From positions 19,269,435 through 19,333,434 of the forward strand of contig CM034389.1 in assembly GCA_019925095.2 (NCBI GenBank): a stretch of 64,000 bases of DNA. Direction: 5' to 3'. This stretch comes from Dendrolimus kikuchii (lineage: Eukaryota; Arthropoda; Insecta; Lepidoptera; Lasiocampidae). Below, piece after piece: positions 1 to 13,962 of the stretch. The position numbers and the translations under genes are program-made. How positions within the stretch are numbered: position 1 is the first letter of the stretch; each line of letters opens with the position of its first letter. The notes under the pieces were generated by a model. That model was not told the DNA's origin. It ran no database searches and saw only the letters and a program-made list of their open reading frames with translations.

Positions 1-116
1 GCTATCTAACACTGCAAGAATTTTTCAAATCAGACCAATAGTTCCTGAGATTAGCGCGTTCAATCAGACAAACAAACAAACTCTTCAGCTCTAGTATTAG
101 TATAATATGTGTACAA
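1..116. repeat. End fragment of an interspersed repeat
   Basis: Carries 'gaatttttcaaatcagacca' and 'ttcctgagattagcgcgtt', shared with 63043-63110 and, more distantly, 63590-63690. Intronic to SLC5 gene A. Confidence 0.6.
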
Positions 117-177
117 AAATAGCACTTATGTATATTATATAGTGCATAGGACACGTAAAGTGATGTAATATACTCAC

Positions 178-3100
178 AGTTGAATCGATGAAAGGTAAAA
201 ACATCCCCATTAAAAATAATCCAGCTATTGGTCCAACTGATGCTGATGATAAACTTATCGTTAACTGCAAGACCGATCCCAATCTTTCTACCACGAACAC
301 CAATCCTACGTACACAACATTTCTAATTAGAATTATAATTTTAATGTTTAATTTTACATACATACATACATAGCTTCACGCCAGTTCCCTTGCGGGGTAG
401 GCACGAACAACAGAGCGCCATTCAGGCTTATTCTTACACACCTCACTCGCTTCTTTGACATTCATAGCTCTTGTCATGCACGCTCGTCTGTTCTTAAGGC
501 TCCTGACATCACCTTCTGCTAGTATACGATCAATTTGATCATGGAAGATGTGTCGTGGCCTTCCACGACTTCTGCATCCATCCACTTTTGCATTGTATAT
601 CTGTTTAGTCATTCTTTCATTATGCATTCTTTCCACATGCATTCTTTCCACATGCCCGAACCACCGGAGCATTCCTTTCCTTACCTTCACCCCGACACTC
701 TCTTTCAAACCAACTATCTTTCTTACTTCGGTATTACGAACGCGGTCCGCGAGCGACAGTCCGCGAGCGACACTCCGCAGATTTTGCGCAGTGCTCGCAT
801 CTCGACCGCGTTTACTCTACTGTTTAATTTTAACTATGGGTTTAAACTGTTTTAAAAGAGCGTTTTAAATAATATGACTTTTCATTTTTAACTCGATTAC
901 AAATAACCTGCTTGCTACATAAAATGAAAAAACAATTTATAGCAGCGCTTAGTCGTTGTTTTATTGTAGTGTACTCGTAATGTTTTATGGTCGCCACAAT
1001 AATATTGTGTCAATTAGATTGTGAAAAAATATTAATTCTCCCGCTTCTGATATGTACATTGTAGATTGATCTGAAGCTTACAAAATAACACTTTTTTTAT
1101 TGCTGAAGCACAGCACAGACTGGCGGCCCAACTGTGATGGAAAGTGGTTACCGTCGCCTATGGACATTAGTAATACCAGAGGTGTTGCCATTGTGCTGCC
1201 ACACACAATTCAAAGTTGTTATGGTGAGGTACTCTATAGACCAGGTGTGGTAGCCATCCAGTCGGGCAAATGCCCTACCACCTGGCTGTGGGTTGTTTTA
1301 TCGCCTCTTACGTTCCTGCACGGAGAATACACTAATATAAACTTTCATTTCCAGATTAGAACTTACCTACACATACAAATCCAAGCACTACAACGACTAA
1401 TCGAACTAGTATTTGCGTTTGCGTATGTGATAATTTCTTACAGAATGGTTTCCAAAAATCTTCAAGTACCACAGCAGCCATGGAATTCAAGCCAGTGGAT
1501 AGTGAACTAAAAATGTATACAAAGTTTCAAAATTACAGAACGAGTTACCTAAAGAGTACTTTTATAATATACTAGCTGTCCCGGCAGACGTTATTCTGCC
1601 ATGAAGAAATAAAATTTAGAACCCGATTCCAGCGCCATCTACCGGGTCCAAATGTAAGCTATCCTATCTTTCAAGTAGGATCAAACTGCACACGGTGTGC
1701 AAATTTGATTAAAATCGGTCAAGTAGTTTAGGAGTCCATCGCGGACAAACAAAGTGACACGTAATTTATATTTATTAAGATATATATATTGGAATACCTA
1801 CTTAAAAAGTCGGAAATCGCAAAAATCTTTTCCCATACATCTTTTAAGAAGTCCAATTTATTAGCTTTTTCATTTATCAAATATAACATTGTTTATAAAC
1901 TTATTCGACTTACCTAAGAGATGCACTAAAAACACCAGCAACAAATATACCCGGCATTCCTTTCCATTCTGACATTACATCCATGACTAATAAAGGTAGC
2001 AATTGATCTTTTGCTAAGGCGAGTTTCGAGTTCAATGGGTCACACTCGTAGTATCTAGCAAAAGTTACTAGGCCCGCAAAACCGCATAAAGCTACGATTA
2101 GAATAACACCGCCGAGGAAACCCCAAACAGCTCTGTAATTAATAATAACGCTTATTTAAAATAATCTCTCAAAGAATAACGACAATATAGAGGAAATTTC
2201 TCGACGTCTCCCCTTTGCATTGTGCCATTAGGTTTGATAGCAACGGCGTCATGTAGTGAGTCATTCGTATCTTTTTGATTTGATTTTGATTATTTGCTTT
2301 AGATAATCAAAATATGTCATACAACCCGGTGTCTATATGCTCATAATATTATTTTGCTTTTAGCCTGTGAGATATTATGAGATTTGAAATATCTGCTTAG
2401 AACGTGGAGTGGCTCGCTCACTAGAACAAAAACTTTTTAGATACATTATATTCTGATAATAGTGCTACCAATACAAGTGGTGGGGCATTTTCCCGACGGG
2501 GTGGCTATCACCCCTGGTCTAGAGAATGCTGTCATAACAACTTTAAGTTGTTTACTGGCATCAGTGGCCAGGTTCCAGTTTCTCCAGCATATTACCAGGC
2601 AGCACCTCTGGTATTGTTAATGTCCAATGTCCAAAGGCGACGGTAAGCACTTTCCATCACAGTTGGGCTATCAGCCTGTCTGCTGTGCTTCAGCAATAAT
2701 AAAAAAAATATTGTAACCAATAATACAAGCGTAACATACTAATTTTGTAAATATAGTAATATGTGCTCATCATCATCATATGATTTCAAATTGAGATTAA
2801 AATCACTGCATCAAAATACAAATAATTATGGTACCTTTTTGATGATTCCAAACTTGACAAAGATAAGAATCTTTGCATCATAGATTGATTCACTGCAATA
2901 CTTCCGATCCAATAAAAGGTAGCACCAATACTGACAGACCATATAGAATGCCTGGTAGTCAAGTCTAAGGCATAACTGAAAAAATACAAGTTATTAAGGC
3001 TTACGTTTATAGTTTTGGTACAGCGTAAGTAAAAGCACTTACGATGGAAACTCAATCCTGTCAGTGTCCCAATTGCTTTTAAAAACTTCACCAAACCCCC

Positions 3101-6100
3101 CAATTTTTATTGTAGCTTTGATAAGAACTAGTATCATTGCACCAACCATTATTATTGTTTGTATAACATCAGTCCACACTACTGCTTTTAAACCACCCTG
3201 TGAAATGAAAATTCCACATTTCAAAAATATCATCAAAACGTCCAAACTATTTAATGTAGTTCTTAGATGGAGAATGCTAGATTTCTGACCAAAATAAAAT
3301 TAGGTACAAGATTTGATTTTAATTGAAAGAGCAACTACTGCTCAAGGAAATCTCTTCTTGTTGTCTGCGAAATGAGATATTTTTATTTAAATATACTTAT
3401 ACTTGCACAAATATTATACATGCCTAAATTATGAGATATATTTCCTTATTTATAATTTAGGTCTATGCCAAATATAATGGCATATCAAGATTCGCTGTAA
3501 GAGGCTTCTTTTGTATAAAATTCCTTTCATTTCACAGCCGTTTGTAACTATTAGTGATTAAATATAGTTTGGGATGGACTAAACTACATATTATGTTATA
3601 TCCATTTAACTTACCAAGCATGTATAAAATATACAGACTGCACAAACAATTGGCGAAATTACGTGTATATTAATACCGGTAACTGAAACACACAAATTTC
3701 ATATATCAGTATAGTGTAAAACTTTATCACTTCTAGACTAATGTGTAAATGTGAGATAATTTCTTTGTATGTTTGTTTATTTATTCTGACTTTGAAAACA
3801 GACCAAATGTGATGAAATTTGGTAAGGTTATATTTTCTTTAATACAAATGAACATTGAATTTAGTTTCGATAGCATAACAACGAAGCTGCTTTTAAAAAA
3901 TTTCAAAATATAAAAGCAATCATTACAGAAATCGTTGCTTCGTAACATGGTAGAATAACAATATTATGTATGACTATAGATATGTCATGAATTCGTTATG
4001 GCTGTAGATGTGCTCGACTAACAACCGGCCACTTCTTGAGCAAAATTTTGAGGGTACTTAAACATATTTATATATTAACTAAGATATGCCCGCGGCTTCA
4101 TCTATGCTTAAACTGAAATTCCCGCGAGATTCCCAGGACACAAAATAGCGCAGTATTTGAAAAAGAACGAAAGCTGTCGTTTTAGTGAAAACTGTCAGAG
4201 TAAGCTAATTTTTACATACTTGAACCACTACAAACCGCTTTCGGGGAAATTCTCGGGATCCCCGAGATAAAAAAATATTACATATTTTATTACATTAAAT
4301 TTGCTATCGATCAGTAAAAAAATCATATTGGAATTCGATTATTTATAATTTAGCCATTTTAAATAATTCCTAGAAAAATTTCCACGGGATTCTCAAAATA
4401 CATACATACATACATAACTTCACGCCAGTTCCCTTGCGGGGTAGGCACGAACACGAGAGCGCCATTTAGGCTTATTCTTACACGCCTCACTTGCTTCTTT
4501 GACATTCATAACTCTTGTCATGCACGCTCGTCTGTTCTTAAGGCTCCTGACATCACCTTCTGCTAGTACACGATCACGATTCTCAAAATAAAAAGTTTAA
4601 ATCTAAGAATTAGTAGTCGATCAGCGAAAACCGCATCGAAATCGGCCCAGTAGTCCCGAACAAACCGAAAGACAAGAAATCTAAAAAGAATTGCATCGTG
4701 TTCTCCATCGTTTATATAGTCTATATCAGCTGTTTTTTTAATAGCCTCAAGGTACAGACACGGCATGTTTAGAATTTTATAATATTATAGATTTACGGAC
4801 GGATATTATGCGTCTTCTGCTGAATAAAGTTGTAAACAAAATACAAACCTTGGTTAAATGCTAAAGCTGGCACATAAATTACTATCGGTAACCAAGCCAT
4901 CTGAAATAACCAATATGAAATCAATAAAATGATAAATTAAAAAATTATTTCTTTCCGAAATCGAAACTATATTTATACGAAACATTGTTACAAATGTCTT
5001 ATATAAATAAATATTTTTTTAGTAATTATTGGCAAGATTCGTCTATATAGAAATACATAAAACTTATCTTACCAAATAAATGCTGTATATAACAGAGCCG
5101 AATATTCTTAGACGTTTATCAAAACGTAGTTCCAGATACTAAAAAATAAAAAGTATTGTATAATTAATTATGTTACATACACAACCAGATGGTTATATTA
5201 CATTACAGGATATGGCCGTGACTTCGTCCACTCTTGACTTGAAATTCCCGCAGGATTCCCGAGACACAAAGCATCGCAGCTTTTAAAAAAAGAATATAAG
5301 ACATCATTTCATTGGAAACTGTGTCAGAATAAGCTAATTTTTATTATGCATTCGAACAACTTATAACCGCTTCCAGACAAAATTCCGGATTAATGGGAAA
5401 TAAAATATCACACATTTTATTACATGAAATTTGCTATCGATCAGTTAAAAAAAATGACATTAGAAATCGATTTTTTTTATCTGAACATTTTAAATTTCCC
5501 AGGATAAAAAGTAGTGCAGATTTTAAGTCTAAAAATTTGCTGACGATAAGCGACAACCGAATCGAAATCGGCCCAGTAGTTTTTACGTGAATCTCAAACA
5601 AACTGACAAACAGACAAGAAATCTAAAAAAAATACATCATGTTCTCCATCGTTTATATAGTGTATACCAGTTTTTTTTTTTAAATAGCTTCAATGTACAA
5701 ACACAGCATGTTTAGAATGTTACAATATTATAGATAACAGGCAAATCCTAATTAACTTTACTATGATTTTGTTTTTGCAGTCGATAGGTAACGTAGTAGC
5801 TCTCCTAGATCAGAATTCCACAATAACATTCGGTCCTTTGGAGCTGGATAAGTATTAATGTAGTAAAAGTTTAGTGCATATGTGTCTTTTATCAAAAGTG
5901 AGCAATATACTAGAAGTTTTCTTTGTCGATTTTCCGTGTATAATTATTGTGTTGGGCTCTTATGTCAAGTTTCGATTTTTCAATATATTAGTTAATTTCA
6001 TCCAAATTTTTATCTAGAAGTAGTTCTCCTAGACCTGAATTTCAAAGGTTTATGCTTAGATCATATAGATGTTATCTTTTATGCATTTATGTTTTAAATT

Positions 6101-7334
6101 TTATTTATTTTAAAATTTACCTCATATGCAGATGTTATTTGTAGTTCATACAAAACTGGTAAAAAGGTGTATGATGTTATTATTGACATCGACAAAGCTC
6201 CGATTAGTACAAATATGTATGCAGTTCCATACAAATAAATCTCTGTTGGTATTCCCAATAGTGATATGCCTGAAATAAAACTAAATAACACATATTTCGA
6301 TCATTGATCTTAATGATTAACAAATTATTTCTTACATCAGAATTAATTTTAAAGTTATTTTCAACTTTTTACGGTCCAACTATTTCGGTGCGATTTCTTT
6401 TCAGCAAAATGTGTAGTCTTTAAGCCTGCACTGCACTCGCATAGAGTTCTCGCGACAATTTCTTGCGTTCTCAGTTCCATTGTTCTGGCGGAAATCATCA
6501 CGAGAACACGAGAAGGGCGTTCACATTCTCAGTTTCTCGCGTTCTTGCATAGTGCTCGCCAGAATGTGGAGAAGCCTTTAGAAGTCCATAGAAGCGCGCG
6601 CACCACCGCATTAATTACGTACCAAATTTAATCCTGTGTGTTTCCCACAGTTTGAGTCCTAAATTTAAAGATTCAAGTTTCGTGAAATATAGATTTAATT
6701 TATTCTTCTATTATAATTAAGTTAAATACTCGGTATATATCCAACATTAATTCAAAAGTTGAATATATCTGAGTTACCATATTCAGGCTACCATAGTACA
6801 TTACTCAGTATTCCTTTTCTAACTTAAATTACGATTAACTTCCATTGTTAAGTAGTTAAAAATTGAAACATATTTTAAAATATCACAAAAATAATAATTC
6901 AACGGATAAAATGACTTAAATATTAAATTTTGATGAGTTAATTAATTATCGCTCTTTATAATTAAAGAATTATTACCTAACTATGAATCATAAGTGCGAC
7001 AATTTGCGACTATTTTATGACCAATTTAAAGCAACAATATTCCATAAGACGATTATTTCCTTTACAAACTTGAGTTAAAGGAAACTGAAACTAGGTTAGG
7101 TATAGAATGTTTTACTTACCTAGCTACCAACGAGAAAGTAACAGGCACAAGTTTCATATTTCTTCCACCCATCAAATAATCCTGTGTAGAATTCTGTTTA
7201 TCAACAAAGCCGAAGTAAACGCCTATCGCTCCACATATTGCTAACATTACAACAAAAACAAAGTAATCTACCCCACCAAATGTTTGAAGGGACAGTCTAA
7301 TTCCTTCGACGGTTAATGATTCTTGGTCTGTCAT
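178..7334 (-). CDS. SLC5-family sodium/solute symporter, gene A (first 448 residues, runs off left edge)
   Basis: This gene encodes a multi-pass plasma-membrane Na+-coupled transporter of the SLC5 family, closest in feel to the monocarboxylate/multivitamin branch (SLC5A8/A12/A6). Exons in coding order are 7120-7334, 6121-6280, 5073-5138, 4849-4900, 3615-3682, 3043-3197, 2835-2975, 1914-2132, 1367-1506 and 178-305. All have GT/AG borders and all phases close, giving 448 codons. The start ATG is at 7332-7334, in the first exon, which ends with the family's 'YLMGGRNMK' segment. Other family marks are 'LELRFDKR', 'PALAFNQ', '[11 protein letters not shown]', 'VNQSMMQR', 'YYECDP', the '[16 protein letters not shown]' helix (equivalent of TM8, which carries the second Na+ site in this fold) and '[10 protein letters not shown]'. 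The last exon seen ends in phase 0 after 'FIDST', so roughly 150 C-terminal residues lie beyond base 1. The substrate cannot be read from sequence. Introns hold RTE-like, SINE and other repeats. Confidence 0.9.
357..820 (-). mobile_element. RTE-like LINE, 5'-truncated copy 1
   Basis: This is the 3' end of a non-LTR retrotransposon in an intron of SLC5 gene A. Its reading frame shows '[12 protein letters not shown]', '[13 protein letters not shown]' and 'RAYPARELA', and it ends in a CATA-type microsatellite at the left. It is flanked by an exact 12-bp duplication, TGTTTAATTTTA, at 345-356 and 821-832. It carries short internal duplications (the ERMHVERMH repeat and a doubled 'gcgagcgaca'). Confidence 0.9.
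1085..1340 (+). repeat. 'cgcctatggacatt' interspersed repeat
   Basis: A copy of a dispersed family whose marks are 'actggcggccca', 'accgtcgcctatggacatta', 'agaccaggtgtggtagccat' and 'tggctgtgggttgtttt'. Other copies or pieces lie at 2470-2705 (reverse), 13010-13260, 13670-13705, 49430-49650, 58480-58770 (reverse) and 59840-60090. Non-coding; class not certain. Confidence 0.6.
2470..2705 (-). repeat. 'cgcctatggacatt' interspersed repeat, reverse copy
   Basis: Reverse-oriented copy of the family at 1085-1340. It lies in the intron between exons 7 and 8 of SLC5 gene A and ends near the 'tgcttcagcaataat' element boundary. Confidence 0.6.
4078..4795. repeat. 'cgacttcgtcc' family repeat, split by LINE copy 2
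   Basis: The halves 4078-4400 and 4578-4795 carry the family marks 'gaaattcccgcgagattccc', 'ccacgggattctcaaaata', 'gaaatcggcccagtagt' and the end 'ttataatattatagat'. Related copies: 5210-5740, 9551-10115, 24897-25020, 40965-41120 (partial), 48990-49110, 50925-51330 and 51770-51815. Confidence 0.7.
4401..4577 (-). mobile_element. RTE-like LINE, 5'-truncated copy 2 (177 bp)
   Basis: A very short 3' end of the same LINE family, flanked by an exact 13-bp duplication, GATTCTCAAAATA, at 4388-4400 and 4578-4590. It lies inside an older 'cgacttcgtcc' repeat whose two halves flank it. Confidence 0.92.
5210..5740. repeat. 'cgacttcgtcc' family repeat
   Basis: A nearly full copy running from 'ggatatggccgtgacttcgt' to 'ttacaatattatagat', including 'ccgaatcgaaatcggcccag' and a line of 'caaacagacaagaaatct'. 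No coding capacity. Lies in an intron of SLC5 gene A. Confidence 0.7.
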
Positions 7335-8239
7335 TATGGCTGGTTTAAATTGTCAACTAACAATCAATAATTAAAACAATCAATACAATTTCAATATCTA
7401 GTTGCCCTAGCCACTAGTAACAGAGATTCTGAAAAATATATTGGCATTAAAAAAGGAAGAGCTTACTTTTGGTTAACTTTTTATTTTAAAAAATAAACAA
7501 CTAATTTCTGGTTAACTTTTTTAATTTAAAAAAGAAACTGCTTATTTTTTTAGAGAAATATTTTTAGATCTCTTTTGTATAAAAATTTAATATACACCCA
7601 ATTTTTTTCTGATAAACTTCTAAGAGGTAATTACTATTTTTACTTCATTGAATATTTTTAATTGATTTATTAAGTTAAGAACGACTTTGAACTAATGTCT
7701 TAAGAGATCGGTCAACAACTGAAATCCTATGTGAATAAATGTCCCTAAAGACAGTAATTTTTCAATTGACGCCCGCGATTTTCCAACTTACATATTCAGA
7801 GATGCTATTTCTGTCTAAATTAGCTACGTCCGCCCATTCAAAATAGATCTTGAACTTCTTTAGGATGGTTTAATGGACCTCTCGTACTTTATTGCATGAG
7901 AATAATTTACTGTTTTATTTATTGATAAAATGGTACAGAGAATATAAGCATTTGTCACTTGTACAAATATATAGAATCATTTATTAACACATCCGAAGAA
8001 AAAAGTAGGTACTTTATGAACTAAAAATGCCTTAAAGTTTACCTATTAATTTAATTCTAGATACAATGGTTTGTATTGTCATAGAAGATATTACTTCTTT
8101 CATGGTGTTATCCAAGGATATTGTACTTACTCTTTAGATCTTCGAGGTGAACCTAAATAAAATTAAACTAAATAGTGTATTAAAATTATGATTAATTTTC
8201 AAATTATTACAAAATAATAAAAGAGGCACATGACAATAA
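7335..8239. other. Intergenic, gene A start to gene B stop
   Basis: AT-rich. I see no coding segment or clear repeat. It must hold the promoter of gene A and the 3' untranslated region of gene B, but no core element stands out. Confidence 0.5.
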
Positions 8240-8404
8240 TCAACTGATTTCTTCGGTTTTAGTCATCGGCGCCATATTTATTGTGTTGGAATCTTTAAGG
8301 AGTTCCTGAAAATTAAAATGAATGCTATAGTCCGCGCCAAAATCGATATCCACTCTTATTAGAAACAGTTGACTGGGTTTCTAATAAAACCGCAACGGAC
8401 GGTT

Positions 8405-8480
8405 GTTCAAATTCAAATTCAATAGTTTTTATTCAAAATAAGTTCCACTGGAGAATAGTTTTTGAAGGTCATATATGTAA
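8405..8480. repeat. Short interspersed repeat shared with 38403-38480
   Basis: 'ttcaatagtttttattcaaa', 'aagttccactggagaata' and 'ttttgaaggtcatat' recur with few changes at 38410-38470. Confidence 0.6.
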
Positions 8481-9550
8481 GTCAAAATTTAAATCTACTT
8501 CCTATTCTTCATACACCGTTACGAAACAAGTTTAAAGGGGAAGCGGTATGAAACTACCCAGCAAAACGCCTAAAAAAAATAATCATAATTATTTTTTAAT
8601 ATTAGTTTTATTTTAATACATATAGAACTTGTATTAGAATTACTTTTCAAAGAATTAATATAGAAAAGTCAATGCAGCCTGGTATTGAATATAAATTGGG
8701 GTTACTTAGAGGTGAAACACTACTTCTGTTTTCGTTATTAATGACGGCACCATAAAAAAGCATTCAATCGAAAATGACTCATATGTTAAAAAATGTATTA
8801 GTAGTATAATATTTTTAATGCATTATAAACTAGACTTATGTCAATAAATTTTACGTCATAATTTTAAAGTTAAAGGAGGGGGCTGCATTTTTCACAATTT
8901 AGAAGTGTCTATTTACTTAAATAAAAAATCAGACACATGACACAAGACATGTTCTTTTAAGATTTGACTAATGATACTCACACGACTTTGTACACTGAAA
9001 AAAATTCAACCCCTAGTTACATATATGACGATAACCCCCATTCTTCATTTTTTTCGCAATTTCACTACAAACTTTATCACTATACTGACTACACCTGCGT
9101 GTAAAATTTCATCTATGTAGGCTCAGTAGTTTCAGAATGACTGTCACATAAACAGACAGACGAACGATTGAACATAATATGTTCATTAGGATTTCGTTTT
9201 TGCCAAAATGATATTTACTCTATATTTCTCACCTTATTATTTCCGTAAGCTCTTATAAAGGGCTCGTCAGTAGGATGAGGTGGTTCTTTAAACATCCATC
9301 GTAGTTGCGGAGCCAGTAACCCTGGAGCTGGGCTCAAATGAGGAATACCTCTGACCCTGTTTACTTGTGATACAATATTACCCACACTAATAGCCATGAC
9401 AGCACCAGCTAACGTGTACCACATGTACGACACACGCAGGAGAGGGTTGACCTCTTCTCTGTCGAAATTTATAATAAATTCAAATTAAAAACTTATTATA
9501 CAAAGTTATGCTAAAGAATATTTCTTGAAAATCACACATACATCATTATG

Positions 9551-10115
9551 TACATACTAGGATATGGCTGCGAATTCGTCCACGCATGACTTGAAATTCC
9601 CGCGGGATTTCCGGGACACAAAGTATCGCAGCATTTAAAATAGAATGGAAGCTGTCGTTTTAGTGGAAACTGTGTCAGAATAAGCTAATTTTATTTTTTA
9701 TAAGTTTCAAAGCTAAAATATGACGATATAATATATGAAATATGACGTCACGAAATTTAGAACCCCTCCCACCTCTTGTCACACTATTTTGCATTTCTAC
9801 TGCGTGTAAGTTGCACATACACACACAGTTTTTTATTTTGCCATTTTAAATAATTCCCAGAAAAAATCCCACGGGATTCCCAAGATTAGAAGTAGCGCAG
9901 ATTTAGGTGTAAGAATTTGCTGCCAATCAACGAAAACCGCATCATAATCGGCCCAGTAGTTTTTATGTGAATCCCGAACAAACAGACAAACATAAGACAA
10001 ATAATTTAAAAAATGCATCGTGTGTCTCCATCGTTTATATAGTGCACCCCAGTTGTTTTTTTAAAAAGCTTCAATTTACTGACACGGCTTTTTTATAATG
10101 TTATAATATTATAGA
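9551..10115. repeat. 'cgacttcgtcc' family repeat
   Basis: Runs from 'ggatatggctgcgaattcgt' to 'ttataatattatagat', with an internal stretch not shared with the 5210 copy ('gacgtcacgaaatttagaac'). Confidence 0.7.
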
Positions 10116-11005
10116 TAGATAAGTTAAAAAGGTAAATCTACTCTATTTACACCACTCCGCAACATAAGATGTGTGTAACGAAAATTGCCTATAGGGAACG
10201 CAAACGAACTATAGGCGGCAGCACAAATCGACACGAGAGCCACAGTGCGGTCTAAAAAAGAAACGTTTTAGATCTGTTGTCGTGTTGCCCCCAATGATAA
10301 CATTATATTTAAATCGTATTTATTATGATTAAAATTATATAATTTGTGTTCCGGTTGATTAATAATGATCGTCAGCATGGCCAGAATATGTCAAAAGGTC
10401 AAAAACTCTTCGAGTCTGGGCATATCTTAGAAGTAGAAGAAACAGTTAGGAATCATGAAAATGCAGTCATATCTGGAAAAAATTGTAGCTCCAATGAAGA
10501 TTTGTAACGTTTATGATGTCAAAATAACTGTAAAGTATTTTCTGAACTCGTTTTTGACGTAAATATTTTATATTTGATAGTCTATATTACTGAAACAAAA
10601 CTATGTTTTCTTTCAGATTTGTTTGTATTGAATAGTACTATAATAGTACTATACTATACAAAACTAAGCTATTTTTACAAATAATATTATTAGTAATTTC
10701 TAAATGTTCTTTTCTTTTTTCTTTGAAGTGTTTAAAAATATCCAGAAATGCAACAATACATTTTTACTTAGTTAAGTGCTGTTTTTCACTTCTTTAATGT
10801 GATTATTTTATTACGTGAAGTGCCAATGTATTGTTTGGGAAAAAAGACTCCTACCTACCTACATCGCCTGATTCAAATTTCTTTCATTTAGGTTGCCTGG
10901 AAGAGATCGCTTTGAGCGGTAAAGACGCCTATTGTATTGCCTAGAAAATATTGTGAATATGATCTGTTTTTGTAATTGTATATTTTGGTGTGCAATAAAG
11001 TGTTA

Positions 11006-11010
<5 letters not shown>

Positions 11011-11064
<54 letters not shown>
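11011..11064. repeat. (CT)n microsatellite
   Basis: Nearly pure CT run. Open frames across it (Arg-Glu repeats) are artefacts. Confidence 0.95.
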
Positions 11065-11067
<3 letters not shown>

Positions 11068-13009
11068 TTGCGCCACCAGTTAGCAGTGCATTCGTCGTGC
11101 ACGTTCCCTATAGCTGTTTTAAGGAGAAGAAACGATAATATGAAACTGCGCAGAAACACGCCTAGCTTATTTAACTTTCTTTTTCTTTTTTATATAATAG
11201 CTTTATGTCACCTTCATTAATATTCAATTTTATTTAGACGAAATGCATTTGAAACGATTTTAACAATGTAGATTCTTCCGATAAGAAATTAATGACTGAA
11301 TGTATGCAAAAAGAATATATATTCAAATATTTATGTATTTACCTGAGCTGATCACTACTATCTGTCTGCACCATCGTGAAATTGTATCGACATCCCTCTA
11401 TAGTCAATATTTTATGTGGGTGGCTTATTTGGCCTTGTGCGATGGCCATTTGGGCTGTCAAACACCACCAAGACATGGATATTAGCCCACTCATACCCCC
11501 TATAAGGGCACCCTAAAATTCAAAGTATCTTTTATTTTATTCAAAGCGTGAACAAATTAATACTTTTAAATATTTGCAATAGTCGCGAAAACTTAAGAAA
11601 ACACAAAAAATATATATGTCATGTTTGTCAACGGCATAATTCGTGCGTATTTTTCCTCAGGATTACCTCATAGTTCGAGATAACGGTAGTCTATATAAAG
11701 TTTCATAGAAATCCATCCATTATCTGCATATATGTTTACCTATTCAAACAGTCAAATAGAAAAACAAACAAGCTCCAATATTTCTAATTTGAGTTAACAG
11801 CAAATACATAGTTGCGACATACTTTCATACAAAACTAGGTACCGCGCAGTCTTTTGCAACTAATTCAGATACATTATCAAACTGGCCTATTATTCAAAAG
11901 TGTAGAGTAGGAAGAGTTATTTATAATTAAGAAGTATGGCACAATAAATTACCGTAGCATCAATCCAAGGCATTAATATCCCCATAGTAAACACCCCGAG
12001 TTGGGGGCCCATTGTCATAGACTCCAGAGTCATTGTCAACTGTAAGATCGTTCCCATCTTTTCCACAATGAACACTAGTGCTGAAAGGTAACGTACAACA
12101 TAATGGCATAAAAAAGATTTATGAACAAAACAAGTTTATGTTGAACGCAATTTATATTATACAATAAATATTTAATTTTTTATCTAAATGCTAAAATTGA
12201 GAATTGAATTCATTGTATCCCGAAAACTATTCAATTTTCTAGAATAAAGTATCCTATGTCCATTTTTGCCATTTAAACTATACATCGTTACCGTTATTTA
12301 TCCGTGAAAGCGTTATAGACAGACAGAGTTACTTTCATATTTAAAAGATTCCTAGAGTTTATCCCGCGGCAATGCTGCGGGTCAAACTCTAGTGCGTACC
12401 TCTTGTTTAAAGAGCAGGCGTTAATTCCTACAAGTTACATTGTGTTAAATTTTTATGTCAGTACTATTTGCCTCCTGAAGATTTACTTCATTTTATATCG
12501 CGAACGATCAGTCTCCCGGGATGAAAAGTATCTACGTCAAAATGATACCAAAATCGTACAGCCAATACTCCCGTCAAAGCTTAACAGACAGACAGATCGA
12601 GTTACTGTCCCATTTTTATAGATGATAAATTATTGTATCTTCTAAAGTTGAGAAATGATTGGTCTCCTATAGAAACTTTCATCCCCTATTTTAACCCGAT
12701 CTAGTTTTATTTTACAATATTATTTAATAATCTAACCATCGTCTGGTACAAAATGGATTAACAGATTTCAAACATCGATTATACTGATTCATTGTTAGCC
12801 CATGGTAAGTGTAACAATAAGTATACTGATCTTTAAAAAAATGCCTAAGATGAATGCTTCCCGGTCAGGATTGGAACCCACGTCACTGGGGTAAAATACC
12901 GCAGCATTATCCATTAAACTATATTATATGACATACCTACAATAAATTTAATCATGACAGATTAGTTATTTAAAAATTTAAAGTTGTTAAGCTAATCTTT
13001 TTTCGTATT

Positions 13010-13350
13010 ACTGGAGTACAGCAGCTAGGATGACAGGCCACTTGATGGAAAGTGGTGTTACCGTCGCCTATGGACATTTGTAGCCCCAAACGTACTAAGA
13101 ATCAATATGCTGCGGACATCGAAGGGAGGACTGGAATTTGGCCGCATATGCGGGAATAGAACTCAAAGTTGTTGTTATGGCAGCACGCTCGGGACTAGGG
13201 GTCGTGGTCATCCAAATGCCCTATGTGGGGTTTGAAATAAGTTGCGTGTCGCGTCTATATTGGTTACCCCGTTGGATAGGATGACGCACCACTGACGGGA
13301 GCCCATAGCTCCATCGCCGTGAGGCGAGTACAGAATAAGACGATGAGTTA
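13010..13350 (+). repeat. 'cgcctatggacatt' interspersed repeat, diverged copy
   Basis: Contains 'tgatggaaagtggtgttacc' and 'gtcgcctatggacatttgta' as in the other copies, then diverged sequence including 'gatgacgcaccactgacggg'. Confidence 0.5.
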
Positions 13351-13962
13351 TACCCTTGTAGAATATTACTTTCTCAATTATTCCTAATTTAACTTAGACT
13401 ATAATATATATACAGAAACCTTGTCATTTACGTGACGTGCACATCAGCATTCTAATCGTTATTAAATATTATATTTACACGTTTTTGAGATTGGATATTT
13501 TTGATGAACTATATCATTGGGCATTTTTCTATAAAAATGCACAATCTTATCGGCAGCTTTAACAGCGTTATCTATTATTATCTGTAATTACATAGCATCA
13601 CGTTCATGCATTGACAATAGTCTTTAACTTTGCTAAATTATACATCACTTAATTGGCGAATGAAATGTGCCGTAACACCCTACTACCTGGCTGTGGGTTG
13701 TTCATTTAGTCAAAACAGGCTCCCATAAAGACACTAATAAATATTTACCTACACAAAGTGACCCGAGTAGGATGACCACTCCTCGCATCAACCAGGCTGT
13801 CTGTTTGTCTGTCAATTCCTTCTTGAAAAAAGGTTTATAAAAATCTTCTAGTACCACCGCCGACATAGAATTGAGACTCGTCGATAGAGAACTGAAATGA
13901 GATAAATTATACAATACTAGCTGACCCGTGCTCACTTTGCAGAGAGTCATTAAAGAATACAC

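Noticed and set aside
535..868. Plus-strand open frames of about 106 codons, with similar ones at 14734-15277 and 16556-17093
   Set aside because: They are antisense to the RTE-like LINE coding frame, which carries the recognisable protein motifs.
10888..11159. Open frames rich in Arg-Glu repeats
   Set aside because: They are translations of a (CT)n microsatellite on the minus strand.
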